Positions 23,195-31,699 of a DNA stretch of 64,000 nucleotides are shown one piece after another (position 1 is the stretch's first letter; each line of letters starts with the position of its first letter). The DNA is from Lachnospiraceae bacterium UBA7026 (GTDB lineage Bacteria > Bacillota > Clostridia > Lachnospirales > Lachnospiraceae). The translations under genes and the position numbers were made by a program. The stretch covers positions 49,452 to 113,451 of the forward strand of contig DLBH01000054.1 of NCBI GenBank assembly GCA_002494165.1, read 5' to 3'. Below the pieces are notes generated by a model. The model did no database searches. It worked only from the letters and a program-made list of their open reading frames with translations, and was not told where the DNA came from.

Positions 23195-23911
23195 TCAGTC
23201 TTCCTGGTTGATGGTCCGCTCAATCTCATCGATCAGGGCTTCCTCGGCGGACAGACCCTGGGCCTGGGCCAGGCGGCAGAGGGCAAAAAGGGTTTTGCCC
23301 AGGCTGCGGCTGACTTCCTCGGGGGAAGCTTTGGCAGCATTGGAAACGGGATCGGCCAGTTCCAGGACTGACTGGAGCAGGTCCCGGAAGATATCCATCT
23401 GGCTGCCTGAGATGAGCTGGCGGCGGGCAGCCTTTTTGGCAATCTTCTGGCCCCGGATCAGGGCAGGGAAGGCGGCCGGTACGGCCTGGAATTCTTCTTT
23501 GGCTGAAATCTCATTGTTGCCGTGCTCCTCTCCTTTAAGTTTCTCCCAGTCGGCCTGCTGTTCTTCCACACTGGAGTAGGTCTGGCCCTTGAAGACATGG
23601 GGATGGCGGTGGATCATCTTTCTGCAGATCCTGTCCACCACATCGTCCATGGTGAATTCCCCGGCCTCCTCGCCGATCTGGGCGTGGAGGGCCACCTGGA
23701 ACAGAAGGTCGCCCAGCTCTTCGACCAGGTGGTCGGGATTGCCGGTGGCTGTCAGGTCTGAGATGGCCTGGTGGACCTCGTAGGCTTCCTCTAAGAGGTG
23801 GGGTTTAGTGGATTCATGGGTCTGGGCCCTGTCCCAGGGACAACCATCCTTGCCCCGGAGGGTGGCGACGATAGCCAGAAGTTCTTGGAATTGAAAAGTA
23901 GTATTGCTCAT
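23195..23911 (-). CDS. mazG: MazG nucleoside triphosphate pyrophosphohydrolase
   Basis: A 238-residue all-alpha NTP pyrophosphatase that converts (d)NTPs to NMP and pyrophosphate, clearing aberrant nucleotides. It opens with the MazG signature LRGKDGCPWDRAQTHES, then the metal-binding LLEEAYEV and EELGDLLFQV motifs and RHPHVF. A second, weaker MazG repeat follows in the C-terminal half. The length is normal for the two-domain form. GGGGAGGA precedes the ATG. Monocistronic. Confidence 0.92.
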   Translation of the reverse strand: MSNTTFQFQELLAIVATLRGKDGCPWDRAQTHESTKPHLLEEAYEVHQAISDLTATGNPDHLVEELGDLLFQVALHAQIGEEAGEFTMDDVVDRICRKMIHRHPHVFKGQTYSSVEEQQADWEKLKGEEHGNNEISAKEEFQAVPAAFPALIRGQKIAKKAARRQLISGSQMDIFRDLLQSVLELADPVSNAAKASPEEVSRSLGKTLFALCRLAQAQGLSAEEALIDEIERTINQED

Positions 23912-24199
23912 GGTTTTCCTCCCCGGCTCCGGACTGGCTGCCTGTTTTCATACTGGTTTTTTGGCTTTCCGGGCCCTTGTCATAAAAAATTACTGGTTTT
24001 TGTTGTAAGAAAATGATATTTATTATAATATAGCAAGTGTTAAAAAGAAAATTAATATATTTAATAATATTTATATTTTCTAATATTTAGAACAGAAATA
24101 TAATTATATTCAGAATAGAAGACCTAATATATTATACAGCTTTTTATAGATTTTTGACAGTTATTTATCGTTTCTACAGTTAAGAAGAGGTAGGATTAT
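23912..24199. other. AT-rich divergent spacer
   Basis: 288 bp between mazG and the C39-like peptidase. It is very AT-rich (TTTATATTTTC-type runs) and should hold both promoters, but no pair of hexamers is decisive. A TTGACA near 24152 lacks a good -10 at normal spacing. Confidence 0.4.
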
Positions 24200-25315
24200 A
24201 TGTGGAGATTCATGGATAGAAGAAGAGGTTTGATTCTTGGCCTGGCGGCAGCCTTTTTACTGCTGCTGGCTGACGCAGCTTATGTCAGGGCTGAGGACCA
24301 GGAGCCTGCCGGGACGACGGTTGAAGATTCCGCCGTGGTCAGGATCGTACCGGGCAAAGTGAAGAAGATCGGCCCGGGAGTGGAGGAAGCGGCCAGTGAA
24401 GAGGAGGACTCTGAGGAGGAGTTCAAGCCTAAGATCTACAGCGACCGACGCAAGGAGATGGAGAATCATAAGGAATATCTGGGGGAGATGATTTATTTCA
24501 ACCAGAAGGACCAGGTGTGGAATGACAACGGTTACTGTATAGCCAGGTCCGGCTGTGGCCCTACTTCCATGGCTGTGGTAATCAGCTCCCTGACCGGGGA
24601 ATGGGTGACTCCTCTTGATACTATTGAGTGGGCCTACAAACATGGCTATTATTCCGGTGACGGCTCTGTCCATGAAGCGATTCCAGCCCTGGCCAAGGCC
24701 TATGGTCTGACCTGTCAGGGCCTTGGGACAAACTTTGGTAAGATACGGGCAGCCCTGAAAAAAGGGCACCCGGTGGTCTGTCTTATGGGGCCCGGTTATT
24801 TTACGGCCGGGGGGCATTTTATGGTGCTGACCTCCATAGACAGTAAGAACTGTGTGACTGTGGCGGATGTGGGAAGCCGGGAGAGATCCTCCTATAAGTA
24901 CCAGTTGAAGCAGATGATCGGCCAGGCTAAGTCGGCCAGCGCCGGGGGACCCTTCTGGGCTCTTGGCTATGAGCGGATGAGCGGACTGGCAGAGGGCAGG
25001 ACTCTCCGGGATTATATGACGGCAGATCCGGATGATTCCTTCGGCGGATCCTTTTATGTGGAAGCCCAGGAGGGTCTGACGGATCTGACGCCGGCATCCC
25101 TGGAATCCTCCGGTTTGTCCAGGAGGTTTGTGGCTGTCACAGAGCCTGTGACAGGAGGTCTTTTAAAAGCAGGCTTGTCTGAGGCTGACTATGGCCAGGT
25201 ATTCTCTGCTGTTATGACAAAGAGGGGATGGGTGCCAGTGGCGGCTGCCTTATCAGAATCTACGTCAGGGGAAGAACTTTTGACATCCGGCATCAATGGT
25301 TTGAGGCTTGAATAG
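24200..25315 (+). CDS. Secreted C39-like (papain-fold) peptidase
   Basis: A 371-residue protein. A basic N-terminus and hydrophobic helix (about 11-30) followed by VRAEDQ suggest a signal peptide with cleavage. An acidic linker leads to a peptidase C39-like domain: the catalytic Cys near 118 in SGCGPTSMAVV, the His near 205 in GGHFMVL, and VTVADVGSRE after it. Such domains cleave peptides or cross-links in the envelope. The C-terminal 100 residues are unrecognised. The stop directly abuts the start of the TagF-like gene, so the two are co-translated. Confidence 0.8.
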   Translation: MWRFMDRRRGLILGLAAAFLLLLADAAYVRAEDQEPAGTTVEDSAVVRIVPGKVKKIGPGVEEAASEEEDSEEEFKPKIYSDRRKEMENHKEYLGEMIYFNQKDQVWNDNGYCIARSGCGPTSMAVVISSLTGEWVTPLDTIEWAYKHGYYSGDGSVHEAIPALAKAYGLTCQGLGTNFGKIRAALKKGHPVVCLMGPGYFTAGGHFMVLTSIDSKNCVTVADVGSRERSSYKYQLKQMIGQAKSASAGGPFWALGYERMSGLAEGRTLRDYMTADPDDSFGGSFYVEAQEGLTDLTPASLESSGLSRRFVAVTEPVTGGLLKAGLSEADYGQVFSAVMTKRGWVPVAAALSESTSGEELLTSGINGLRLE

Positions 25316-26977
25316 ATGAAGAAGAAAATGAACTATAGAACGACAGTACATATTACAGGACAGTGGATGAAGCTTGGATTCCGGTGTAGTCTGCCCCAGG
25401 GGACGGACGGATCGGATATCCGGGTCCAGGCTGTATTCCGCAAGAGAAGTTCTGAGCGCCTTATGGCTATGGATGTCCGCATAGAGGATAGTGATATAGG
25501 GAAGCAGGTGATAGCAGATGCTGATATCCTACTTCCCTATGTGTTTACTGTGCCTCCCAGACATACCGTGTCGGTGAATTTCGTCTTCTGGCAGGGGGCG
25601 GAGTCGGTGGTCCTTTCTGACCAGCCTTTCCCGGTGCAAAAAGAACTATTTGCCAGGCAGGATCTGGTCCAGGCCAGGAAGCCGGCCAGGTTTGCTCTTC
25701 TGACCCTGGGTCTTCCCGCTCTTCTGGCCAGGTATCATTTTCAAAAAGGCCTGACCGGCAGGGAGGCTACGAAGAAGGCCCATGATTATGTCTACAGCCG
25801 CAGTGGCTATGGCTACAGTCCCCGGCAGAGGAATACGGACTATTTCGCTGATTATTATAGGAGGCTTGTCTCCGGTAAACATAAGCCGGAGACCGGGCGG
25901 ATTCTTTTTCTCTCAGAGAGACCCCTAGATCCGGAGGGCAACCTGGGACTGGTCATGGAGAGACTGGGCCGGGAGGAGGATCTTGAACTGGAGACCTTCA
26001 TCCATATGGAGACTGTGGACAGGCTGAGCAGGAAGCAGCTCCGGGAATGTGCGGAGAAATGTGCCCGGGCTAAAGTGATTGTCCTGGAGGATTTCTATCC
26101 CCAGATCCATGCCTTAAGAAAGAGTCCTGATACCCAGCTCGTCCAGCTCTGGCATGCCTGTGGTGCCTTTAAGACCTTTGGCCTGACCAGGGCGGGAAAG
26201 CCGGACTGTGTTCCCCAGACATCCATGAATCATAGGAATTATGATCTGGCCAGTGTCAGCGGTGAGAAGATCAGGGGGATCTACGCGGAGGCTTTTGGAA
26301 TCCCGGCTTCTAAGGTGAAGGCTCTGGGAGTACCCAGGACGGACCTGTTTTTTGACCGGGAAAGGATGGACCGGATCAGGGAGGAGCTCTATGGGCGCTA
26401 CCCTGAGGCAGAGGGTAAAAAGGTGATTATCTATGCACCTACCTTCAGAGGAGCCGGCAACAAGGAGGCCTATTTCCCTGAAGACGCATTTTCCCCGGAG
26501 GCATTTCTTCAGAAGATGCCGGAGGACTGCCTGCTGGTTTTGAAGCATCATCCCTTTGTTAAGAAGCAGACCTCTGTCGGCCCGGACCTGGCTGACCGGC
26601 TGATCATTCCGGAGGAGGGCCAGTCTCTTAATGAACTGATGTTGTTTGCCGACCTGCTGATTACGGATTACAGCTCTTGTGTTTTTGAGGCAGCGCTCTT
26701 GTCCCTTCCCATGATATTCTATGCTTTTGACCAGGAGGAATACACCAGGGAAAGAGACTTCTATTTTAATTATGATCATTTTGTTCCAGGGCCGGTGGTC
26801 CATGATTTCGAGGAAATGACTGACCTGGCGGCCGGGATGATTTCCAATCCGGGAGAGGCCGGCCGGGAGAGGATTGACCGCTTCCGGGAGGATTATCTGG
26901 ATGCTCTGGACGGGCACAGTACAGAGCGGATAGCGGACCAGATCCTTGCCATGGTGCGGGGAAAGTCAAGGGTTTGA
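25316..26977 (+). CDS. CDP-glycerol glycerophosphotransferase (TagF/TagB-like)
   Basis: A 553-residue peripheral membrane enzyme that adds glycerol-phosphate from CDP-glycerol to teichoic-acid-type polymers. The C-terminal GT-B part has LWHACGAFKTFG, VPRTDLFF, VIIYAPTFRG, LVLKHHPFV and LLITDYSSCVFEAALL, the usual Glyphos_transf signatures. The N-terminal 160 residues are unrelated to the transferase and not identified. There is no space between the peptidase stop and this ATG; GAGG within the end of the peptidase gene is the ribosome site. It suggests glycerol-phosphate surface polymers in this organism. Confidence 0.88.
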   Translation: MKKKMNYRTTVHITGQWMKLGFRCSLPQGTDGSDIRVQAVFRKRSSERLMAMDVRIEDSDIGKQVIADADILLPYVFTVPPRHTVSVNFVFWQGAESVVLSDQPFPVQKELFARQDLVQARKPARFALLTLGLPALLARYHFQKGLTGREATKKAHDYVYSRSGYGYSPRQRNTDYFADYYRRLVSGKHKPETGRILFLSERPLDPEGNLGLVMERLGREEDLELETFIHMETVDRLSRKQLRECAEKCARAKVIVLEDFYPQIHALRKSPDTQLVQLWHACGAFKTFGLTRAGKPDCVPQTSMNHRNYDLASVSGEKIRGIYAEAFGIPASKVKALGVPRTDLFFDRERMDRIREELYGRYPEAEGKKVIIYAPTFRGAGNKEAYFPEDAFSPEAFLQKMPEDCLLVLKHHPFVKKQTSVGPDLADRLIIPEEGQSLNELMLFADLLITDYSSCVFEAALLSLPMIFYAFDQEEYTRERDFYFNYDHFVPGPVVHDFEEMTDLAAGMISNPGEAGRERIDRFREDYLDALDGHSTERIADQILAMVRGKSRV

Positions 26978-27032
26978 ATTTTCCTTAAAAATGAATAATT
27001 GCTTAAATTTTACAATTTTCCTGGCTATTGGA

Positions 27033-27062
27033 TTGACAAAAGACGCAAGGTTAGATTATATT
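27033..27062 (+). promoter_or_regulatory. Promoter of the rml operon
   Basis: TTGACA (27033-27038), an 18-bp spacer and TATATT (27057-27062), about 68 bp before rmlA. Confidence 0.7.
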
Positions 27063-27129
27063 CAGATGAGAGAAAAGTGACAGAAATGACTATGAGTGAT
27101 AAAGACAAAAGTAAAGGAGGCAGCAGGCT

Positions 27130-28017
27130 ATGAAAGGTATTATACTGGCAGGTGGATCCGGGACGAGACTCTATCCCTTGACAAAGGTTACCAGTAAACA
27201 GCTTCTACCCATATATGATAAACCTATGATATATTATCCCATCAGTGTGATGATGCGGGCAGGGATCAGGGATATCCTGATTATCTCCACACCGGAGGAT
27301 ACTCCCCGTTTTGAATCCCTTCTGGGGGATGGGCACCAGTTTGGTGTGAAGCTGAGCTATGAGATCCAGCCTAGTCCGGACGGACTGGCCCAGGCTTTCA
27401 TCATCGGCGAGAAGTTTATCGGCACTGACTCGGTAGCTATGATTCTGGGAGATAACATTTTCCATGGTCACGGTCTTACCAAGAGGCTGCTGGCAGCTGT
27501 GGAACGGGCTGAGGATGGCCAGGGAGCCACAGTGTTCGGTTATTATGTAGATGACCCTGAGCGGTTTGGTATCGTTGAGTTCGATGAGAACGGCAAGGCT
27601 GTTTCCATTGAGGAGAAGCCGGAGCATCCCAAGAGTAACTATTGTGTGACCGGCCTTTATTTCTATGATAACCGGGTGGTGGACTATGCTAAGAATCTGA
27701 AGCCCTCTGCCAGAGGCGAGCTGGAGATTACCGACCTGAACAGGATATATCTGGAGCAGGATGAGCTGCATGTGGAACTGCTGGGTCAGGGCTTTACCTG
27801 GCTTGATACCGGAACTCATGAGAGCCTGGTGGACGCCACGAATTTTGTCAAGACCGTGGAGCAGCATGCCCATCGTAAGATCGCCTGCCTTGAGGAGATC
27901 GGCTATATCAATGGCTGGATCGACAAGGACCAGGTGCTTGAGACCTATGAGGTTTTGAAGAAGAACCAGTATGGTAAGTATCTCATGGATGTACTGGAGG
28001 GGAAATATCTGGATTAG
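27130..28017 (+). CDS. rmlA: Glucose-1-phosphate thymidylyltransferase
   Basis: A 295-residue enzyme making dTDP-glucose from glucose-1-phosphate and dTTP, the first step to dTDP-rhamnose. The nucleotide loop [11 protein letters not shown] is at residues 8-18, followed by [24 protein letters not shown] and [10 protein letters not shown]. The length matches RmlA. AAAGGAGG precedes the ATG. First gene of rmlA-rmlB-rmlD. Confidence 0.95.
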   Translation: MKGIILAGGSGTRLYPLTKVTSKQLLPIYDKPMIYYPISVMMRAGIRDILIISTPEDTPRFESLLGDGHQFGVKLSYEIQPSPDGLAQAFIIGEKFIGTDSVAMILGDNIFHGHGLTKRLLAAVERAEDGQGATVFGYYVDDPERFGIVEFDENGKAVSIEEKPEHPKSNYCVTGLYFYDNRVVDYAKNLKPSARGELEITDLNRIYLEQDELHVELLGQGFTWLDTGTHESLVDATNFVKTVEQHAHRKIACLEEIGYINGWIDKDQVLETYEVLKKNQYGKYLMDVLEGKYLD

Positions 28018-28098
28018 TGGCCTGAGGACAGGAGCCCGGACCAGTATCCGGAAGATAAAATATCAGGATTAATATTCGAAAGGACATGGTGACTTAGA

Positions 28099-29133
28099 AT
28101 GACTATTATTGTTACCGGCGGTGCCGGTTTTATTGGAGCGAATTTTGTATATCTGGAACTGGAGAAGCATCCTGAGGACCGGATCGTATGTATTGACAAG
28201 CTGACCTACGCAGGTAATCTGGAGACCCTCAAAGAGGCCATGGACCATCCTAATTTCCGCTTTGAGAAGATCGACATCTGTGACAGGGAGGCAGTGTTTA
28301 AGCTGTTCGAGGAAGAGAAGCCTGACATCGTGGTTAATTTTGCCGCAGAGAGTCATGTGGACCGGTCCATTGAGAATCCGGGCATATTCCTGGAGACCAA
28401 TATCCTGGGAACCCAGGTGCTCATGGACGCCAGCAGGGCTGTGGGAGTAAAGCGTTACCATCAGGTATCCACTGATGAGGTCTACGGAGACCTTCCTTTA
28501 GACCGGCCGGACCTGTTCTTCACGGAGGAGACTCCTCTTAAGACCAGCAGTCCCTACAGTTCTTCCAAGGCAGGCGCGGACCTTTTGGTTAATGCCTACC
28601 ACAGGACCTTCGGGCTTCCGACGACGATTTCCCGTTGTTCCAATAACTACGGGCCCTACCAGTTCCCGGAGAAGCTGATTCCCCTCATGATTGCCAATGC
28701 TCTCGAGGACAAGCCCCTGCCGGTTTACGGTGAGGGTCTCAACGTGAGAGACTGGCTCTATGTGGAGGACCACTGTAAGGCGATCGACCTGATCATCCGC
28801 CAGGGTAAGGTAGGAGAAGTTTATAATATCGGCGGTCATAATGAGATGAAGAACATTGATATCGTCAAGATCATCTGCCAGGCCCTGGGTAAGCCGGAGT
28901 CCCTGATCACCCATGTGACAGACAGGAAGGGTCACGACATGCGCTATGCCATCGATCCGACCAAGATCCATGATGCTTTAGGCTGGCTGCCTGAGACCAT
29001 GTTCAAGGATGGTATCAAGAAGACGATCCAGTGGTATCTTGATAATAAAGAGTGGTGGGAGAGAATCATCTCCGGAGAGTACCAGAACTATTTTGACGCT
29101 ATGTATGGAGAAAGACTGAAGGACGCGAAATAA
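28099..29133 (+). CDS. rmlB: dTDP-glucose 4,6-dehydratase
   Basis: A 344-residue extended SDR enzyme converting dTDP-glucose to dTDP-4-keto-6-deoxyglucose with bound NAD. Visible are GGAGFIGAN near the N-terminus, AAESHVDRSI, the STDEVYGDL catalytic loop and YSSSKAGAD with the Tyr-Lys pair, then NNYGPYQFPEKLIP. The length is normal. It follows rmlA after about 80 bp and its TAA overlaps the rmlD start by one base. Confidence 0.95.
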   Translation: MTIIVTGGAGFIGANFVYLELEKHPEDRIVCIDKLTYAGNLETLKEAMDHPNFRFEKIDICDREAVFKLFEEEKPDIVVNFAAESHVDRSIENPGIFLETNILGTQVLMDASRAVGVKRYHQVSTDEVYGDLPLDRPDLFFTEETPLKTSSPYSSSKAGADLLVNAYHRTFGLPTTISRCSNNYGPYQFPEKLIPLMIANALEDKPLPVYGEGLNVRDWLYVEDHCKAIDLIIRQGKVGEVYNIGGHNEMKNIDIVKIICQALGKPESLITHVTDRKGHDMRYAIDPTKIHDALGWLPETMFKDGIKKTIQWYLDNKEWWERIISGEYQNYFDAMYGERLKDAK

Positions 29134-29996
29134 TGATGAAAGTATTAGTGACGGGTGCAAAAGGCCTTTTAGGCAATGATGTGATGGATGCCCTGAAAAA
29201 GAGAGGGCATGAGGCAGTGGGTGTGGATATCCAGGAGCTGGATATCACAGACCAGGACGCTGTTATGGCATGTTTTGAGGCAGAGAAGCCTGATGCTGTT
29301 ATTCACTGTGCCGCCTGGACTGCGGTTGACGCGGCAGAGGAGGAAGCCAACAGAGAGACCTGCCGCCGGGTGAATGTGGATGGAACCAGGCATGTGGCCA
29401 AGGCCTGCAAGGCGATCGGGGCCAGAATGCTTTACCTGTCCACCGATTATGTTTTTGACGGCCAGGGCAGCAGGCCCTGGGAGCCGGACGATCCTGTCTC
29501 CGTTCCCCTGAATTTCTATGGTTTGACTAAGTATGAGGGAGAGCAGGCGATCGTGGAGAATATCAGCTCCTTCTTTATCGTCCGCATTGCCTGGGTTTTC
29601 GGTGTCAATGGCAAGAATTTTGTCAGGACCATGGTGAATCTTGGCAAGACCCATGACAGGCTGACGGTGGTAAGTGACCAGATCGGTACACCGACCTTTA
29701 CTTATGACCTGGCCCGCTTACTTGTAGATATGATTGAGACCGATAAATATGGATATTACCATGTGACCAACGAGGGAGACTACATTTCCTGGTATGACTA
29801 TGCCTGCGAAATCTTCCGTCAGACGGGACAGAAAGTAGAAGTCGTGCCGGTAAGCAGTGCCGAGTATGGAGCCAAGGCAGTCAGACCCTTCAACAGCCGG
29901 ATGGACAGGAGTAAGCTCAGGGAGATGGGCTTCCAGCCTCTGCCTGACTGGAAGGATGCTCTGCATCGCTACCTGGAGTGGGAGACTGTTTTGTGA
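29133..29996 (+). CDS. rmlD: dTDP-4-dehydrorhamnose reductase
   Basis: A 287-residue SDR reductase catalysing the last step to dTDP-L-rhamnose. It shows GAKGLLGNDV, CAAWTAVDAAEEE, LSTDYVFDG and YGLTKYEGE with the catalytic Tyr-Lys. The start is ATGATG overlapping the rmlB stop; either ATG is possible. The epimerase gene rmlC, which acts between RmlB and RmlD, is not in this operon. Confidence 0.94.
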   Translation: MMKVLVTGAKGLLGNDVMDALKKRGHEAVGVDIQELDITDQDAVMACFEAEKPDAVIHCAAWTAVDAAEEEANRETCRRVNVDGTRHVAKACKAIGARMLYLSTDYVFDGQGSRPWEPDDPVSVPLNFYGLTKYEGEQAIVENISSFFIVRIAWVFGVNGKNFVRTMVNLGKTHDRLTVVSDQIGTPTFTYDLARLLVDMIETDKYGYYHVTNEGDYISWYDYACEIFRQTGQKVEVVPVSSAEYGAKAVRPFNSRMDRSKLREMGFQPLPDWKDALHRYLEWETVL

Positions 29997-30045
29997 AAAG
30001 GACTGTGATCCTTACAGTTGCCAGAGGGCGAAAGGAGAATGTTAG

Positions 30046-30309
30046 ATGAGAAGTACAGGAATAGTGAGAAAGCTCGATTCCCTTGGAAGAATTACTCTGC
30101 CTATGGAGTTACGTAAGAGCTTTGATATCGGCGAAAGAGAGCCTCTTGAGATCTTTACAGAGGAAGACCGGATCATTATTAAGAAATATAATCCAAGCGA
30201 TATTTTCACAGGAAAGTGTGAAGATCTGATCGAGTACAAGGGAAAGAAGGTTTCCAGGGATTCTATCAGGGAACTGGCCCGTATTGCCGGTTTTGATATC
30301 GTTGAGTAG
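30046..30309 (+). CDS. AbrB/SpoVT-type transition-state regulator
   Basis: An 87-residue protein with the swapped-hairpin AbrB DNA-binding domain: TGIVRKLDSLGRITLPMELR, then EPLEIFTEEDRIIIKKY. The C-terminal 35 residues (YKGKKVSRDSIRELARIAGF) are a short helical extension. AbrB relatives are dimeric regulators of stationary-phase genes. It lies 50 bp after rmlD with its own ribosome site (AAAGGAG) and is probably in the same transcript. Two terminators follow. Confidence 0.9.
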   Translation: MRSTGIVRKLDSLGRITLPMELRKSFDIGEREPLEIFTEEDRIIIKKYNPSDIFTGKCEDLIEYKGKKVSRDSIRELARIAGFDIVE

Positions 30310-30364
30310 TCTGCCGGCTGACCTGATGGGGATCCGGACGCTGATAGATTAACAGGTTAGTTAT

Positions 30365-30476
30365 AAGGGGACCGTGACCAGGGTCCCCTTATTATTTGAG
30401 ACATAGTATCTAAGCCATAAAGAAACTCCTGAAGCATGTCCGGCTTTCCGGCCGGGTATGTCTCAGGAGTTTTTTA
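30365..30476 (+). terminator. Tandem terminators after the rml-abrB operon
   Basis: AAGGGGACC/GGTCCCCTT (30365-30390) followed by TATT, then ACTCCTGA (30425-30432) with TCAGGAGT (30463-30470), an inner CCGG-rich stem and TTTTTT. Flanking A-runs let the second act in both directions. Confidence 0.82.
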
Positions 30477-30527
30477 GTTGACTTTTATTTGTTTGATCTG
30501 CGAGCCAGTTTTATCTTCTAATTCAGG

Positions 30528-30606
30528 AATCAGTTTAGGCTTTTGGCCTGGAAATCAGTCAAAGCTTCTGGCCTAAGAAACTATTCAAATCTTTGATCTA
30601 AGAAGT
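30528..30606. repeat. 26 bp degenerate tandem repeat, three units
   Basis: Units at about 30528, 30553 and 30579 of the form AATCAGT..AAGCTTCTGGCCTAAGA. It lies just downstream of the DUF4203-type gene on the minus strand. Confidence 0.7.
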
Positions 30607-30621
30607 AGTCTTATCTGTAAA

Positions 30622-31443
30622 TCAGTTGCCGCTTCCATCAGTGGGGCTGTCGCTGCCGCTATAATCAGTGTAGGCGGCGCCTTCCTGGGTCGGGTAATTG
30701 GCTGGGCCAGGGTAAGACTGGCCGCCGGTCGTGGGCTGGGATCCGGCATAGCCGTCGTCGGCAGGAGTGTCGAAACGGACGTTGTCGCCCCGCCTCTTGG
30801 CTCTCCTTCTGGCACTTTCCCGACGTTTCTCTTCTTTTTTCTCCTTCTTTTCCTTCTCCTGCTTGCCTTCCTTCATGGTAGTGAGGAACTGGACAAGAAT
30901 ACCAAGGGCACATAAGCCTGCGGTGATGGCTAAGAGAATATAGTTGGAAACGTTGACGCCCAGACCCAGCTTGTTGATCTGGTTCATGGCAACAATAGCT
31001 CCAGCAATGGCGGTGACTACGATGACAACCGGTCTGCGGTATCTGGCACAGAGGAGTCCGGCGATGACAAAGAGAACACCGGCCACAATATAGATCAGAA
31101 GCTCAAGGAGTTGGGTGTCAGGAGTAGGAACAATCATGAGCAAGGCCAGGTCCACTACAAATCCGGCAAACAGGAACACACCCACAGGGTAAACAAGATA
31201 GGCGATGGCCGCCACCAGAACTCCGGCAAGGAAAGCAATCAGAGCGGGGTAAAGGATCGGAGTAGGTATGAACCGTAAGGCGATGTTGTAGGCTGCGATG
31301 AAACCGATTAGAAAGCCTATTAACAGGGTCCATGACTTCATGAATTTATAACCGAACAGGCACTGCAGCAATGCGAGAGCCATGATGATGATGGTTCCGA
31401 TCTCTCCAAAACCGGCTATGAGATCTGCGGTTTGTTTAAGCAT
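30622..31443 (-). CDS. DUF4203/TMEM198-like multi-pass membrane protein
   Basis: I place the start at the ATG 31443, with AAGGAGG 8 nt upstream, giving 273 residues; a longer frame to 31560 has no ribosome site. About seven hydrophobic helices fill the first 190 residues (for example FGYKFMKSWTLLIGFLIGF, LLELLIYIVAGVLFVIAGLL), as in DUF4203 proteins. A Lys/Glu/Arg-rich cytoplasmic segment (EKEKKEKKEEKRRESARRR) and a Gly/Ser/Pro/Tyr-rich tail follow. The function of the family is unknown in bacteria. Confidence 0.75.
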   Translation of the reverse strand: MLKQTADLIAGFGEIGTIIIMALALLQCLFGYKFMKSWTLLIGFLIGFIAAYNIALRFIPTPILYPALIAFLAGVLVAAIAYLVYPVGVFLFAGFVVDLALLMIVPTPDTQLLELLIYIVAGVLFVIAGLLCARYRRPVVIVVTAIAGAIVAMNQINKLGLGVNVSNYILLAITAGLCALGILVQFLTTMKEGKQEKEKKEKKEEKRRESARRRAKRRGDNVRFDTPADDGYAGSQPTTGGQSYPGPANYPTQEGAAYTDYSGSDSPTDGSGN

Positions 31444-31522
31444 AATTATTTCCTCCTTCAAATGACGGTCTCCATGTCCGCTCCCTGTGGAAACCATGTT
31501 TTTAAACAGTATTGTTGTTATA

Positions 31523-31551
31523 ATTATAATATAAAATCCAAAGGGATTCAA
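31523..31551 (-). promoter_or_regulatory. Promoter of the DUF4203-like gene
   Basis: On the minus strand, TTGAAT (31551-31546) and TATAAT (31528-31523) with a 17-bp spacer, about 75 nt upstream of the chosen start. It supports that start over the longer frame, whose first codon would lie upstream of this promoter. Confidence 0.72.
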
Positions 31552-31699
31552 TGCTTGCATAAGCTCTTAATAAGAAATATAATGGTAGTATTCCTGTGTT
31601 TTTGGCATTTGGAATACATAAATATACATGGGAGACAGTTACCGGCAGTTTTAGCCGGAGTGCTTCCGGTAAAAAGAAGTAGAAAAGGAGCTTATAATT

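Noticed and set aside
31444-31560. N-terminal extension of the DUF4203-like protein
   Set aside because: The extra 39 residues lack a ribosome site and would begin upstream of the identified promoter; ATG 31443 has AAGGAGG at ideal spacing.
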